A DNA stretch of 64,000 bases from Streptomyces hygroscopicus. Lineage in GTDB: Bacteria; Actinomycetota; Actinomycetes; Streptomycetales; Streptomycetaceae. Where the stretch lies: the NCBI GenBank assembly GCA_002021875.1, contig CP018627.1:5704001-5768000 (forward strand), written 5' to 3'. This document shows positions 47,358 to 55,862 of the stretch, one piece after another. The notes under the pieces are model-generated. The model made no database searches. It saw only the letters and a program-made list of their open reading frames with translations, and was not told where the DNA came from. Every line of letters starts with the position of its first letter. Position 1 is the first letter of the stretch. Made by a program: the position numbers and the translations under genes.

Positions 47358-48716
47358 ATGCACGTATCGCTTCCTGCGAAGCGTTCGACACGAGCTGCGG
47401 TGGCCCTGCTGGCGGCGGGAGCACTCATGCTCACCGCCGCGGGCTGCGGCGGTGACGACGGAGACACGGTCAGCGGCGGTCCACCGCCGAACACCGTGAA
47501 ACTGCCGAATCTCAAGGGGCAGAAACTCCAGGTCACCGCGGTATGGACGGGCACCGAGCAGGAAAACTTCACCAAGGTGCTGAAGGAGTTCGAGAAACGC
47601 ACCGGCGCCAAGGTCTCCTTCGTGCCGAGCGGTGACGACATGGCGGGCTTCGTCGGCTCGAAGGTCGCGGGCGGCGCCCCGCCGGATGTCGCGATGGTCG
47701 GGCAGGTCGGCGTGATGCGCGAGTTCGCCCAGAAGGGCTGGGCCAAGCCGCTCGGCGCCGCCGCCAGTGCGGAGCTGGCCAAGAACTACGCCAAGGGCTG
47801 GCAGGACCTCGGCTCGTACCAGGGCAAGCCCTACGGGGTGTATTTCAAGACCAGCAACAAATCCCTGCTCTGGTACAACACCTCCGCGTTCGACTACGCG
47901 GGCGCCAAGGTGCCGAAGACCTGGCAGGAATTCCTGGCACAGGCCCAGCTCATCTCCGACTCCGGCACCGACGCGGTCGCGATCGGCGGCCAGGACGGCT
48001 GGACGCTCACCGACTGGTTCGAGAACGTCTATCTCTCCCAGGCGGGCGCGGAGAAGTACGACCAGCTCGCCCAGCACAAGATCAAGTGGACCGATCCGTC
48101 GGTGAAGAAGGCGCTCGAGACGCTCGCCGAGCTGTGGGGCACCAAGGGTCTGGTCGCGGGAGGCCGCAGCGGTGCGCTGCAGACCGCGTTCCCGGACTCC
48201 GTCACCAAGGCGTTCGGCAACAAGGCGGAGCCGGACGCGGGCATGGTCTTCGAGGCCGACTTCGTCGCCGCCAACGTCGCCGACGCGGGCGCGGAGCTCG
48301 ACCAGGACGCGAAGGTGTTCCCGTTCCCGGCGGTGGGCGGCAAGGCACCGGTGGTGACCGGCGGCGACGTCGGCGTGGCGCTGACGAACAGCAAGGCGGC
48401 GCAGGCGCTGCTCACCTTCCTCGCCTCCCCGGACGCCGGGACGATCTGGGCCCAGTCCGGCGGATTCATCTCGGCGAACAAAAACGTCAAGTTCAGCGCC
48501 TATCCCAATGCCTCGATGCGCAAGATCGCACAAGCGCTGATCGCGGCGGGCAATGACTTCCGGTTCGACATGTCCGACCAGGCTCCCGCCTCCTTCGGCG
48601 GCAAGCCGGCCCAGGGCGAATGGAAAGCGCTCCAGGACTTCCTCAAGAACCCGAGGAATGTCGAAGGCATCCAGCGCCAGCTGGAAGCGGATGCCGCCAA
48701 GGCGTACAAGAACTGA
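47358..48716 (+). CDS. ABC transporter extracellular solute-binding lipoprotein
   Basis: The 452-residue protein has a signal peptide with lipobox LTAAGC (AAVALLAAGALMLTAAGC). The mature domain has the family 1 solute-binding fold (LQVTAVWTGTEQENFTKVLK, GAPPDVAMVGQVG, and VVTGGDVGVALTNSKAA). The start at 47358 is preceded by GGAGGGAA. It is followed by two permease genes after 24 and minus four bases, forming a second sugar importer without its own ATPase. The substrate is not evident. Confidence 0.9.
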   Translation: MHVSLPAKRSTRAAVALLAAGALMLTAAGCGGDDGDTVSGGPPPNTVKLPNLKGQKLQVTAVWTGTEQENFTKVLKEFEKRTGAKVSFVPSGDDMAGFVGSKVAGGAPPDVAMVGQVGVMREFAQKGWAKPLGAAASAELAKNYAKGWQDLGSYQGKPYGVYFKTSNKSLLWYNTSAFDYAGAKVPKTWQEFLAQAQLISDSGTDAVAIGGQDGWTLTDWFENVYLSQAGAEKYDQLAQHKIKWTDPSVKKALETLAELWGTKGLVAGGRSGALQTAFPDSVTKAFGNKAEPDAGMVFEADFVAANVADAGAELDQDAKVFPFPAVGGKAPVVTGGDVGVALTNSKAAQALLTFLASPDAGTIWAQSGGFISANKNVKFSAYPNASMRKIAQALIAAGNDFRFDMSDQAPASFGGKPAQGEWKALQDFLKNPRNVEGIQRQLEADAAKAYKN

Positions 48717-48740
48717 CCACTCGACCGGGAGAACCACATC

Positions 48741-50114
48741 ATGTCGACCGCGACAGCGGACGGCGCGGCCACACCTGGCCGGGCATCGTCCGCCCCACCG
48801 GCACAGCGACCGGGCGCCAAAAAGAGGAAGAGCGTCATGGGCACCCGCCCCTGGCTGGCGGCGGTGTTCCTGCTGCCCGCCCTGGTGCTGCTCGGGGCCC
48901 TCGTCGTCTATCCGATCGGCTACTCCGTCTACCGGAGCTTCTTCGACGCCTCGGGCAATGGCTTCGTCGGCCTGGACAACTACCAGGAGATGTTCTCCGA
49001 CGACGCCACCAAGACGGCGATCAAGAACAACATCATCTGGCTGATCCTGGCCCCGACCGTCTCCACCGCCCTGGGCCTGATCTTCGCCGTGCTCACCGAG
49101 CGGATCCGCTGGGCCACCGCCTTCAAGCTGGTCGTCTTCATGCCGATGGCGATCTCGATGCTGGCGGCGGGCATCATCTTCCGGCTGGTCTACGAGCAGG
49201 ACCCGGACAAGGGCGTGGCCAACGCCATGTGGGTGGGCGTGCATGACTCCTTCAGCGAGTCGCCGCCGTTCCCCGGCGCCCATCCGCGTCCCACCGCCGG
49301 GCTGACCGAGGCGTCGGGCGGCTCGTTCACCACCCGGGACACCGTCCGCGCCGGCACCCCCGCCTCGCTGCCGCTGGTCGCGGCCAAGCGCGGGGACATC
49401 AGCGAGGCGCAGGACGCCAAGGCCGCCAAGGCCGAGCCGGGGAAGGTGACCGGCACCGTCTGGTTCGACTTCACCCGGGGCGGCGGGGGCGAGCAGGGCG
49501 CCATCGACAAGGGCGAGAAGGCGATGGCCGACCTCAAGATCGAGGCGGTCAAGGACGGCAAGGTCGTCGCCCGGACGACATCGGCGGCGGACGGTACGTA
49601 CACCCTCCCCGCCAAGGCCGATGGCGCCCAACTGCGGCTGCCCGCCTGGAACTTCGCCCAGCCGTACAACGGCGTGGACTGGCTCGGCCCGTCCATCGTC
49701 ACCCCGGCCATCATCGGGGCGTACGTCTGGATCTGGGCCGGTTTCGCGATGGTGCTGATCGCGGCGGGGCTCGCGGGGGTGCCGCGTGAGCTGATGGAGG
49801 CCGCGCGGATGGACGGCGCCACCGAGTGGCAGGTCTTCCGGCGGATCACGGTGCCGATGCTGGCGCCGGTGCTCTCGGTCGTCGTCGTCACACTGATGAT
49901 CAACGTGATGAAGATCTTCGACCTGGTGTACATCATCGCGCCGGGCCCCTCGCAGGACGACGCCAACGTGCTGGCGCTCCAGCTCTTCCAGTCGTCCTTC
50001 GGCACCGATGTCAACCAGGGTCTCGGCAGCGCCATCGCCGTACTGCTGCTGCTGCTCGTGCTGCCCATCATGTTCGTCAACATCCGCCGGATCCGAAGGG
50101 AGAGCCGCCGATGA
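48741..50114 (+). CDS. Sugar ABC transporter permease (MalF type) with large extracytoplasmic insert
   Basis: At 457 residues it is about 150 longer than usual. After the first three TM helices (to about 155), residues about 165-300 form a hydrophilic insert. Its core, KVTGTVWFDFTRGGGGEQGA followed by LKIEAVKDGKVVARTTSAAD and GTYTLP, has the beta-sandwich pattern of SdrD-B/carboxypeptidase-regulatory-like domains. The remaining three TM helices and the EAA motif (MEAARMDGATEWQVFRRITV) follow. The extra domain is predicted to lie outside the membrane, where it could help bind the substrate-binding lipoprotein or the wall (inference). Confidence 0.88.
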   Translation: MSTATADGAATPGRASSAPPAQRPGAKKRKSVMGTRPWLAAVFLLPALVLLGALVVYPIGYSVYRSFFDASGNGFVGLDNYQEMFSDDATKTAIKNNIIWLILAPTVSTALGLIFAVLTERIRWATAFKLVVFMPMAISMLAAGIIFRLVYEQDPDKGVANAMWVGVHDSFSESPPFPGAHPRPTAGLTEASGGSFTTRDTVRAGTPASLPLVAAKRGDISEAQDAKAAKAEPGKVTGTVWFDFTRGGGGEQGAIDKGEKAMADLKIEAVKDGKVVARTTSAADGTYTLPAKADGAQLRLPAWNFAQPYNGVDWLGPSIVTPAIIGAYVWIWAGFAMVLIAAGLAGVPRELMEAARMDGATEWQVFRRITVPMLAPVLSVVVVTLMINVMKIFDLVYIIAPGPSQDDANVLALQLFQSSFGTDVNQGLGSAIAVLLLLLVLPIMFVNIRRIRRESRR

Positions 50115-50992
50115 CCAGCGCGGACACGGTCGTACAGGCGAAGCAGTCCCTGGTCGCGCGGATCGCCGCCCGCGCCGGCGGCGGGGTGATGCGGGTCGTC
50201 CTCCTCCTGATCGGCCTGCTGTGGCTGATGCCGACCGCCGGACTGCTGCTGTCCTCCCTGCGGGACCCGGCCGAGGTGGATCTCTCGGGCTGGTGGAAGG
50301 TCTTCACCGACCCCGGACAGCTCACCTTCAGCGGCTACGACAAGATCCTGGGCAATCAGCAGATCACCGATTCGCTGTGGACCACGCTCGCGATCACCGT
50401 CCCGGCGACGCTGCTGGTCGTGGTGATCGGCGCCTTTGCCGGTTACGCCTTCGCCTGGATGGACTTCCCCGGCCGCGACTGGTGGTTCCTCATCGTGGTC
50501 GGCCTGCTGGTCGTCCCGGTCCAGGTCGCGCTGATCCCGGTGGCCAAGCTCTTCGGCGAGATCGGCATCTTCCAGACCACCACGGGCGTGGTCCTCTTCC
50601 ATACCGCCTTCGGCCTGCCCTTCGCGATCTTCCTGCTGCGGAACTTCTTCGCGGAGATCCCCCGGGAACTGCTGGAGGCGGCCCGCCTGGACGGCGCGGG
50701 CGAACTGCGCCTGTTCCTGCGCGTCGTGATGCCGCTGGGCGGCCCGGCCATCGCCTCGCTGGGCATCTTCCAGTTCCTGTGGGTCTGGAACGACATGCTG
50801 GTCGCCCTGATCTTCGCGGACAGCGGCAACCCGCCGATCACGGTCGCCCTGCAGCAGCAGGTCCGGCAGTTCGGCAACAACATCGACATCCTCGGCCCGG
50901 GCGCCTTCGTCTCGATGCTGATCCCGCTGGCGGTCTTCTTCGCCTTCCAACGGCAGTTCGTGGCGGGCGTGATGGCGGGCGCGGTGAAGTAA
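50111..50992 (+). CDS. Sugar ABC transporter permease (MalG type)
   Basis: The 293-residue protein begins at ATG 50111, overlapping the upstream stop (ATGA), with GGGAG ahead of it. Six TM segments and the EAA motif LEAARLDGAGELRLFLRVVM are present. A strong hairpin (51015-51048) follows the stop. Confidence 0.92.
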   Translation: MTSADTVVQAKQSLVARIAARAGGGVMRVVLLLIGLLWLMPTAGLLLSSLRDPAEVDLSGWWKVFTDPGQLTFSGYDKILGNQQITDSLWTTLAITVPATLLVVVIGAFAGYAFAWMDFPGRDWWFLIVVGLLVVPVQVALIPVAKLFGEIGIFQTTTGVVLFHTAFGLPFAIFLLRNFFAEIPRELLEAARLDGAGELRLFLRVVMPLGGPAIASLGIFQFLWVWNDMLVALIFADSGNPPITVALQQQVRQFGNNIDILGPGAFVSMLIPLAVFFAFQRQFVAGVMAGAVK

Positions 50993-51014
50993 CCCCGCAC
51001 CGCCCGGCACACCT

Positions 51015-51048
51015 CGGCCCGGCGCCCCTCACTGGGGGCGCCGGGCCG
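51015..51048 (+). terminator. Terminator of the second ABC operon
   Basis: A perfect 14-bp stem CGGCCCGGCGCCCC / GGGGCGCCGGGCCG with loop TCACTG follows the permease stop by 22 bases and is followed by CCCCTTT. Confidence 0.8.
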
Positions 51049-51059
51049 CCCCTTTGTGG

Positions 51060-51647
51060 TCAGTGGCAGCCGGACCGCGTCTCGGCGGTGTCCTTCAGTC
51101 GTCGCACCCAGTCCTTGAGGCCCGTGTCGAGGCTGCTCTGATTGCCTGGGATGTCGGCTTCGACGGGAGGGCCCGCCCAAGACTCCTCGGTGGTGGCGAG
51201 CACGCCGCCCTTGACCGGTTCGAAGGTGAACAGGTGGACACCGGTGATGCCGTTCACGGGCGCGCCCCATGCGGTGCACCGCAGCGGCTTGACCGTCTTG
51301 ACCGTCGACTTGACCTTCATGTTCTGCGGTGACCATTCGAAGGACGAACCCGGCCGCAGCGGCCCCGGCGTCGTCTTCCGCGCCGGGGTGATCTCCGGTA
51401 TCCAGCTCGCCCAGTGGTCGATGTCCGTGTGCAGACGCCAGACCGTCGTCAGAGGCGCCTTGATGAGAACGCCGGCCCTGCTGATCACGGGGGCGTCCTT
51501 GTCGACGGTCACCCCCCGGCAGCCCTGGTGGGTCCGGCCACTCGGCCGCGCCTCGTCCGCCGCCGCCACTGGCCGCACGGCCAGAGTCACCGTCGTGCCG
51601 AGTGCGGCGACACCGATGCCCTTCAGGAGCTTGCGTCCTGCGTTCAT
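51060..51647 (-). CDS. Secreted SRPBCC-fold (polyketide cyclase/dehydrase-like) protein
   Basis: The 195-residue protein has a signal peptide (KLLKGIGVAALGTTVTLAVR) and an SRPBCC helix-grip domain (VLIKAPLTTVWRLHTDIDHW through LFTFEPVKGGVLATTEESWAG). Such proteins bind hydrophobic ligands. The start at 51647 is behind AGAGGAAG. It diverges from the TetR gene, with the duplicated operator module between them. Exported SRPBCC proteins are uncommon. Confidence 0.82.
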   Translation of the reverse strand: MNAGRKLLKGIGVAALGTTVTLAVRPVAAADEARPSGRTHQGCRGVTVDKDAPVISRAGVLIKAPLTTVWRLHTDIDHWASWIPEITPARKTTPGPLRPGSSFEWSPQNMKVKSTVKTVKPLRCTAWGAPVNGITGVHLFTFEPVKGGVLATTEESWAGPPVEADIPGNQSSLDTGLKDWVRRLKDTAETRSGCH

Positions 51648-51682
51648 CAAGATCTTCCTCTTCCCGATCACCCATGCATATA

Positions 51683-51762
51683 CTTACGACCGTAAGGCTA
51701 CGGCTGTAAGTTGACCGCGACAAGAGGTTCACGCCGATAAACTTCGGGGTGTAAGGTTACGG
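51683..51762. promoter_or_regulatory. 80-bp promoter/operator module, first copy
   Basis: It contains CTTACGACCGTAAG (palindrome, left end) followed by GGCTACGGCTGTAAG, a 29-base spacer, then AACTTCGGGGTGTAAGGTTACGG. It ends one base before the TetR start codon and lies between the divergent SRPBCC and TetR genes. A second inverted copy is at 52711-52790. Confidence 0.85.
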
Positions 51763-51763
51763 A

Positions 51764-52423
51764 GTGGAGAAGACCAGCGCGGCAGGCCCGGCCGCACCGA
51801 AACGGGCGCGCGCACGCAACCGTCGCGGCGAGGGCAGCCGCCTGCGCGAGGACATCGTCTCCGCCGCCGCGGCACTGCTCGACGAGACCGGCGACGAACA
51901 CGCCATCACCCTGCGGTCGGTCGCCCGCAAAGTGGGCATCGCCGCCCCGTCGATCTACCCGCACTTCCCCGACCAGCCGGCCATCATGCTGGCCGTCGTA
52001 CAGCGGGAATTCGCCGAACTGGCAACCCTCCTGCGCTCCGTCGCACAGGAGGCCGGTGACAACCCACGAGAACAGCTGTATGCCGTCTGCCGGTCCTACC
52101 TCGCCTTCGCGAAGAGCCACCCCGAGCGCTACCGCACGATGTTCGGCGGCCTCTGGATGCCAACCTTGGGCGACAACTCCCTGACCGAGGAGGACCTCGT
52201 CAGCCTCGGTTCGACGGCCATACAGGTACTCGTCGACGTTCTTACGGACTGCGCCGACGCGGGCCAGTGCGCCATCAGCGACCCGTCGCTCGACGCGATC
52301 ACGCTGTGGCTCAGCCTGCACGGCCTCGCGCACCAGCGCGCCGTCATCCGCGCCTTCCCCTGGTCCGAGGAGAGCATCGCCGACTCCATCATCACCAGGA
52401 TCACCTGCCTCAAAGACGCCTGA
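51764..52423 (+). CDS. TetR-family transcriptional regulator
   Basis: The 219-residue protein starts at GTG 51764 (VEKTSAAGPAAPKRARAR) and has the helix-turn-helix RSVARKVGIAAPSIYPHFPD, followed by a TetR ligand-binding domain (TetR_C-like, FAELATLLRSVAQEAG). It is flanked by the two copies of the 80-bp module and is the obvious candidate to bind them, controlling itself, the SRPBCC gene and the MDR gene. Confidence 0.9.
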   Translation: MEKTSAAGPAAPKRARARNRRGEGSRLREDIVSAAAALLDETGDEHAITLRSVARKVGIAAPSIYPHFPDQPAIMLAVVQREFAELATLLRSVAQEAGDNPREQLYAVCRSYLAFAKSHPERYRTMFGGLWMPTLGDNSLTEEDLVSLGSTAIQVLVDVLTDCADAGQCAISDPSLDAITLWLSLHGLAHQRAVIRAFPWSEESIADSIITRITCLKDA

Positions 52424-52430
52424 TCACCGC

Positions 52431-52545
52431 CCCCGGGCAACACCTGGCCACCGCGCCCCGGGCAACACCTGACCACCGCGCCCCGGGCAACACCTGACCA
52501 CCGCGCCCCGGGCGACGCCTGGTCACCGCCCCGGGCAACCCACAC
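52431..52545. repeat. 25-bp tandem repeat (CCCCGGGCAACACCTGACCA CCGCG)
   Basis: About four and a half units start at 52431, 52456, 52481 and 52506, with small substitutions, directly after the TetR stop. It contains no palindromic CRISPR-like structure or spacers. Confidence 0.9.
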
Positions 52546-52710
52546 ACTGCCAGGGACGACGGACGCGCCGTCAGCGACAGCGCGCCCCGCCTTGCGCGGC
52601 ACCCGGGGGCGTCGAGCCCGGCGATCCCCCCTTCGAGGGCCTTCACCCCTTCTTGAGACCGGTCGCCTTGAGACCGGTCCACAACGAGGCCCGCGCCGGT
52701 CTTCTTCGAT

Positions 52711-52790
52711 CCGTAACCTTACAGCGCGAAGTTTACGTCCGTAGCCCCTTGCTCGCACTCGACTTACATGCGTAGCCTTACTTGCGTAAG
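52711..52790. promoter_or_regulatory. 80-bp promoter/operator module, inverted second copy
   Basis: CCGTAACCTTACAGCGCGAAGTT (52711-52733) is the near reverse complement of the first copy's right element, and 52763-52790 (CTTACATGCGTAGCCTTACT then TGCGTAAG) that of its left element. The central spacer is 29 bases in both. It lies just upstream of the MDR gene start at 52819. Confidence 0.85.
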
Positions 52791-52818
52791 CACACAGTCG
52801 AAGCCTCAAGGAGCCCCC

Positions 52819-53862
52819 ATGAGTACGCCGGTCGCCACCCGCGCCACCGAGATCGTCCTGCCCGGCGCGGTCGAGCCGAGCGGCCTGGAGGTCCGGACCC
52901 GCGACCTTCCCGCTCCGGACACGGGCCAGGTCCTCCTGCGGATGGACGCGACCGGAGTCTGCTTCGCCGAGCAGCAGATGCGCCGCGGCAAGTACTACAA
53001 CCAGCCACCGTTCCCCTTCGTGCCCGGGTACGACGTGGTGGGCACCGTCACCGCGACGGGGCCCGGCGTGGACGCCGGGATGACCGGACGCCGGTTCGCC
53101 GCGGTCACCAAGGTCGGCGCATGGGCCAGTCATCTGCTGATCGACGCCGCGGAACTGACGCCGGTGCCGGACGGCATGGACGCGGCCATGGCGGAGACCG
53201 TGGTCGTCAACGGGATCACCGCCTGGCAGATGCTGCACCGGACGGCCAAGGTGCGCGCCGGCGGAACCGTCGTGGTGCTGGGCGCCAACGGCGGTGTCGG
53301 CTCCATCCTCGTGCAGCTGGCCCGGCACGCCGGGATCACGGTGATCGGCACGGCCTCGGCGCGGCACCACGCGAGCGTGCGGGAACTGGGCGCGATCCCG
53401 GTCGACTACCGCGACCCGGACATGTACGACCAGATCCGGGAGATCGCGCCGGACGGCGTCGACGCGGTCTTCGACCACGTCGGTGGCCCCGGAGTGGTGC
53501 AGTCGTGGCGGCTGCTGCGCCGGGGCGGAACCCTGGTCTCGTACGGCACCGCGGCGACGAAGGACGAAGAGGGCAGCTCGCAACTGCCGATACTGAAGCT
53601 GTTCGGGCAGCTCGCGGCGTGGAACTCGCTGCCCAACGGCAGGAGCGCGCACTTCTACAACTTCTGGGCGGGCCGGCGCTGCCGGACGGAATGGCGGCGC
53701 CGACTGACCGAGGACCTCACCGAGGTGCTGCGCCTGGTGGCCGACGGCGTCCTCACCCCGCAGATCGCCGCCGAGATCCCGCTGTCCGACGCCGCCTCGG
53801 CGCTGGCGCTCGCCGAGTCCCGCACCGTCGTCGGCAAGGTCATCCTCGTCCCGGGGGCCTGA
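52819..53862 (+). CDS. MDR-superfamily zinc-type oxidoreductase
   Basis: The 347-residue protein has a GroES-like domain followed by the nucleotide-binding motif VVLGANGGVGSILVQLARHA (about 155-175). The catalytic-domain Cys and Tyr (GVCFAEQQMRRGKYY) resemble quinone-oxidoreductase-like members that lack the structural-zinc cysteines. ATG 52819 has AAGGAG upstream. It is controlled by the second operator module and probably by the nearby TetR regulator. Confidence 0.88.
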   Translation: MSTPVATRATEIVLPGAVEPSGLEVRTRDLPAPDTGQVLLRMDATGVCFAEQQMRRGKYYNQPPFPFVPGYDVVGTVTATGPGVDAGMTGRRFAAVTKVGAWASHLLIDAAELTPVPDGMDAAMAETVVVNGITAWQMLHRTAKVRAGGTVVVLGANGGVGSILVQLARHAGITVIGTASARHHASVRELGAIPVDYRDPDMYDQIREIAPDGVDAVFDHVGGPGVVQSWRLLRRGGTLVSYGTAATKDEEGSSQLPILKLFGQLAAWNSLPNGRSAHFYNFWAGRRCRTEWRRRLTEDLTEVLRLVADGVLTPQIAAEIPLSDAASALALAESRTVVGKVILVPGA

Positions 53863-54092
53863 CCGTCCCGGGGCCTGACCCGGCGCGTTCTCCTCCCGCA
53901 CGCCTCTGACCACGGCGGCCGACCCGCTGATGCCACGCGGCATCTCGCGGCCCACCGCCACGTACCACCCACTCGGCCCGGCACACGGGCAGCTTCCCGG
54001 ACCACGCACGTACACGTGCCGGCTCTCGGCCACCTCTGCCGGTCCGCCCGTCTCGTCAGTTCACCCCACCCCACCACCCCGGAGGTTCCGTC

Positions 54093-54704
54093 ATGCCCCT
54101 CGCCACCGCCGTCCCCCAGGTCACCGCCCCCAACACCGCCGCCGCGATGCGCTCACCGGGCGACGTCGACAACCGCGCGGCCTACATCGGCTTCGGACTG
54201 GCCTACGTGTTCGGGCACGGCTCCGCCGCACTCTCCAAGGGCACCAGCCCGCTGCTCGATCTGCCTTCCTGGCTGCCCATGGCACTCCTCGGCGCCGGAC
54301 TCGCGGCCGGCACCATCCAAGCCACCCGCGCCGCCCTGCGCGCCCAGCGCGGCGCCGCGGGGCCGGACCTGCTGTCCGGCAAACTGCTCGGCGCCTCCTG
54401 GCTCATCGGCTTCGCCGCCCTGTTCCTCGCCATCACCGGCCTGGCATCCGCCGTCGAGATGCCCGACCTGCAGTCCATGCTCTGGCCCACCGGATCCGGC
54501 CTCATTGTCGGCCTGCTCTACGTCAGCGAAGGCGCCGCACGCCGCAACGTCCTGCACTACGGTCTCGGCGTCTGGCTCGCGCTGACCTCCACCGCCGCGC
54601 TCTTCCTCGGCACCCCCGGCCTCTACTGGGTCCTCGCCATAGCCGGCGGCGGCGCCTACGCCGTCGCCACCGTCCTCGAACGCCGCCGCCTCGGCGTCCG
54701 CTGA
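54093..54704 (+). CDS. Multi-pass membrane protein of unknown function
   Basis: The 203-residue protein has about five hydrophobic segments, starting with YIGFGLAYVFGHGSAALSKG, and an ordinary C-terminal Arg/Val tail (LERRRLGVR). GGAGG lies upstream of ATG 54093. No family is recognised with confidence. It is 36 bases upstream of the Dabb gene on the same strand, so the two may be cotranscribed. Confidence 0.7.
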   Translation: MPLATAVPQVTAPNTAAAMRSPGDVDNRAAYIGFGLAYVFGHGSAALSKGTSPLLDLPSWLPMALLGAGLAAGTIQATRAALRAQRGAAGPDLLSGKLLGASWLIGFAALFLAITGLASAVEMPDLQSMLWPTGSGLIVGLLYVSEGAARRNVLHYGLGVWLALTSTAALFLGTPGLYWVLAIAGGGAYAVATVLERRRLGVR

Positions 54705-54740
54705 CCACCCACCTTCACCCACCACGGCAAGGAGAACCCG

Positions 54741-55154
54741 ATGATCTACCACGGCATCCGCATGAAGCTCAGGGAAGGCATCACCTCCCAGCGGATCGAC
54801 GAGGCGCTGGACTGCCTCAAGGACCAGGGCCGGGCCATCCCCGCAGTGAAATCGTTCATCTTCGGCCGCGAATACAACAGCGACTTCGACTGGAGTGCGG
54901 TGTTCGCCCTGGAAGACCTGGATGCGTACTGGGAGTACCTCAGCCACCCGGTGCACGTGACATCGGAACGGGTCGGCTTCCCTCTGATCGAAAAGTTCGA
55001 GACCTTCGACATCTCCGACACCCCCCACCCAGAACTGGGCGCCAAGATCGCAGAGCTGCAGAAGCGGCACTACGAAGCCGACCCGGGGCTCGCCGAGCTG
55101 CTGTCCGGCCTCGACTCCCACACCGGCAGCAGCGCCCTTGCGCACGGGAGTTGA
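54741..55154 (+). CDS. Dabb domain (stress-responsive alpha/beta barrel) protein
   Basis: The 137-residue protein starts MIYHGIRMKLREGITSQRID and contains the beta-strand pattern KSFIFGREYNSDFDWSAVFA then LEDLDAYWEYLSHPVHVTSE, matching the Dabb dimeric alpha/beta barrel. Members include stress-related and olivetolic-acid-cyclase-type proteins; no catalytic role is assigned here. AAGGAGAA precedes the ATG. Confidence 0.85.
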   Translation: MIYHGIRMKLREGITSQRIDEALDCLKDQGRAIPAVKSFIFGREYNSDFDWSAVFALEDLDAYWEYLSHPVHVTSERVGFPLIEKFETFDISDTPHPELGAKIAELQKRHYEADPGLAELLSGLDSHTGSSALAHGS

Positions 55155-55164
55155 CCGCGTCACC

Positions 55165-55330
55165 TCACCGCGCACCGCACTCCGCCCACACCGTCTTACC
55201 GACCGGGATACGAGGGGTCGTGCCCCAGCGGGTGGCCAGCAGGTCGACCAGGAGGAGCCCACGCCCCGATTCGTCATCGGCCGTCGGCGCCGACGGAGTG
55301 GCCGGGAGGCGGTCCTCGCGGGCGGACAGC
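55165..55330 (-). pseudogene. C-terminal remnant of an anti-sigma-like ATP-binding protein (HATPase)
   Basis: On the minus strand, 55330-55165 reads RLPATPSAPTADDESGRGLL then LVDLLATRWGTTPRIPVGKT VWAECGAR and a stop. The GRGLLLVDLLATRWG motif is the C-terminus of RsbW-type Streptomyces ATP-binding proteins. The N-terminal two thirds, including the ATP lid, are missing; the neighbour's sequence begins on the other strand. Confidence 0.75.
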
Positions 55331-55743
55331 CTGCTGGTGGACATGTGGCCGTACGTCTACCGGGAGGCGTTCCCGGACTGGTCGCGGGCGTTCATGGCCT
55401 ACTCGGAGCGGGCGGTGTCCATCAGGCAGTACGCAGCGCATGTGGTGCCCGGCCTGTTACAGACCGAGGGCTACGCGCGCGGTACTGAGTCTCGACCCCC
55501 TGCTCAGCGGCGAGCAGCAGTTGGAAGGACGCGTCACCGCTCGCCTCGGACGGCAAGAACGACTCCGTTCACCGGACCGGCCGGAGCTATGGGTGGTCCT
55601 GGACGAGGCGGTGTTACGACACCCGATCGGTAGCCACTCGGCGTCGTCCCCATCCGTGGCAGCAAGCGGCCCGACGGCCCCGCGCTGGTCTTCCCGGCAG
55701 GTTCCTGGGCCGCCTTCATTGATGAGCTGAAGTTGGGAGCATG
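55325..55743 (+). pseudogene. Degraded XRE/DUF5753 regulator joined to a DUF397 C-terminus
   Basis: From about 55330 one frame reads SLLVDMWPYVYREAFPDWSR and HVVPGLLQTEGYAR, the DUF5753 ligand domain of XRE regulators. It shifts frame near 55485 to AVLSLDPLLSGEQQLEGRVT and ELWVVLDEAVLRHPIGS. After a gap, 55640-55743 encodes RPDGPALVFPAGSWAAFIDE then LKLGA and a stop in a third frame, the DUF397 ending. The helix-turn-helix portion is missing. Together with the adjacent HATPase fragment this is the debris of a whiJ-type module. Confidence 0.8.
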
Positions 55744-55862
55744 ACTGTCGGAAATAGGCTCCCCGGCGCACGGAACCTCCCCCGGACGTCGCACATCTTC
55801 AGGTGCGCAGGCGCGCACTGACTTCGCGCGCCGATTCGTATGCGAGGGGATCCCCAAACTTC

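Larger units (their letters stand above)
52424..52818. other. Gene-free interval with 25-bp tandem repeats and the second operator module
   Basis: No gene is supported. The left part (52431-52545) is a 25-bp tandem repeat, the right part (52711-52790) is the inverted copy of the TetR-linked operator module and the MDR promoter. Confidence 0.6.

Noticed and set aside
46860..49631. Long minus-strand open frame (923 codons) over the FHA-FtsK end and the ABC lipoprotein
   Set aside because: It spans two well-supported plus-strand genes and has shadow composition; the sense proteins have signal peptides, lipobox and motifs.
52431..52545. Possible CRISPR array
   Set aside because: The repeats are directly abutting with no unique spacers and no cas genes are present.
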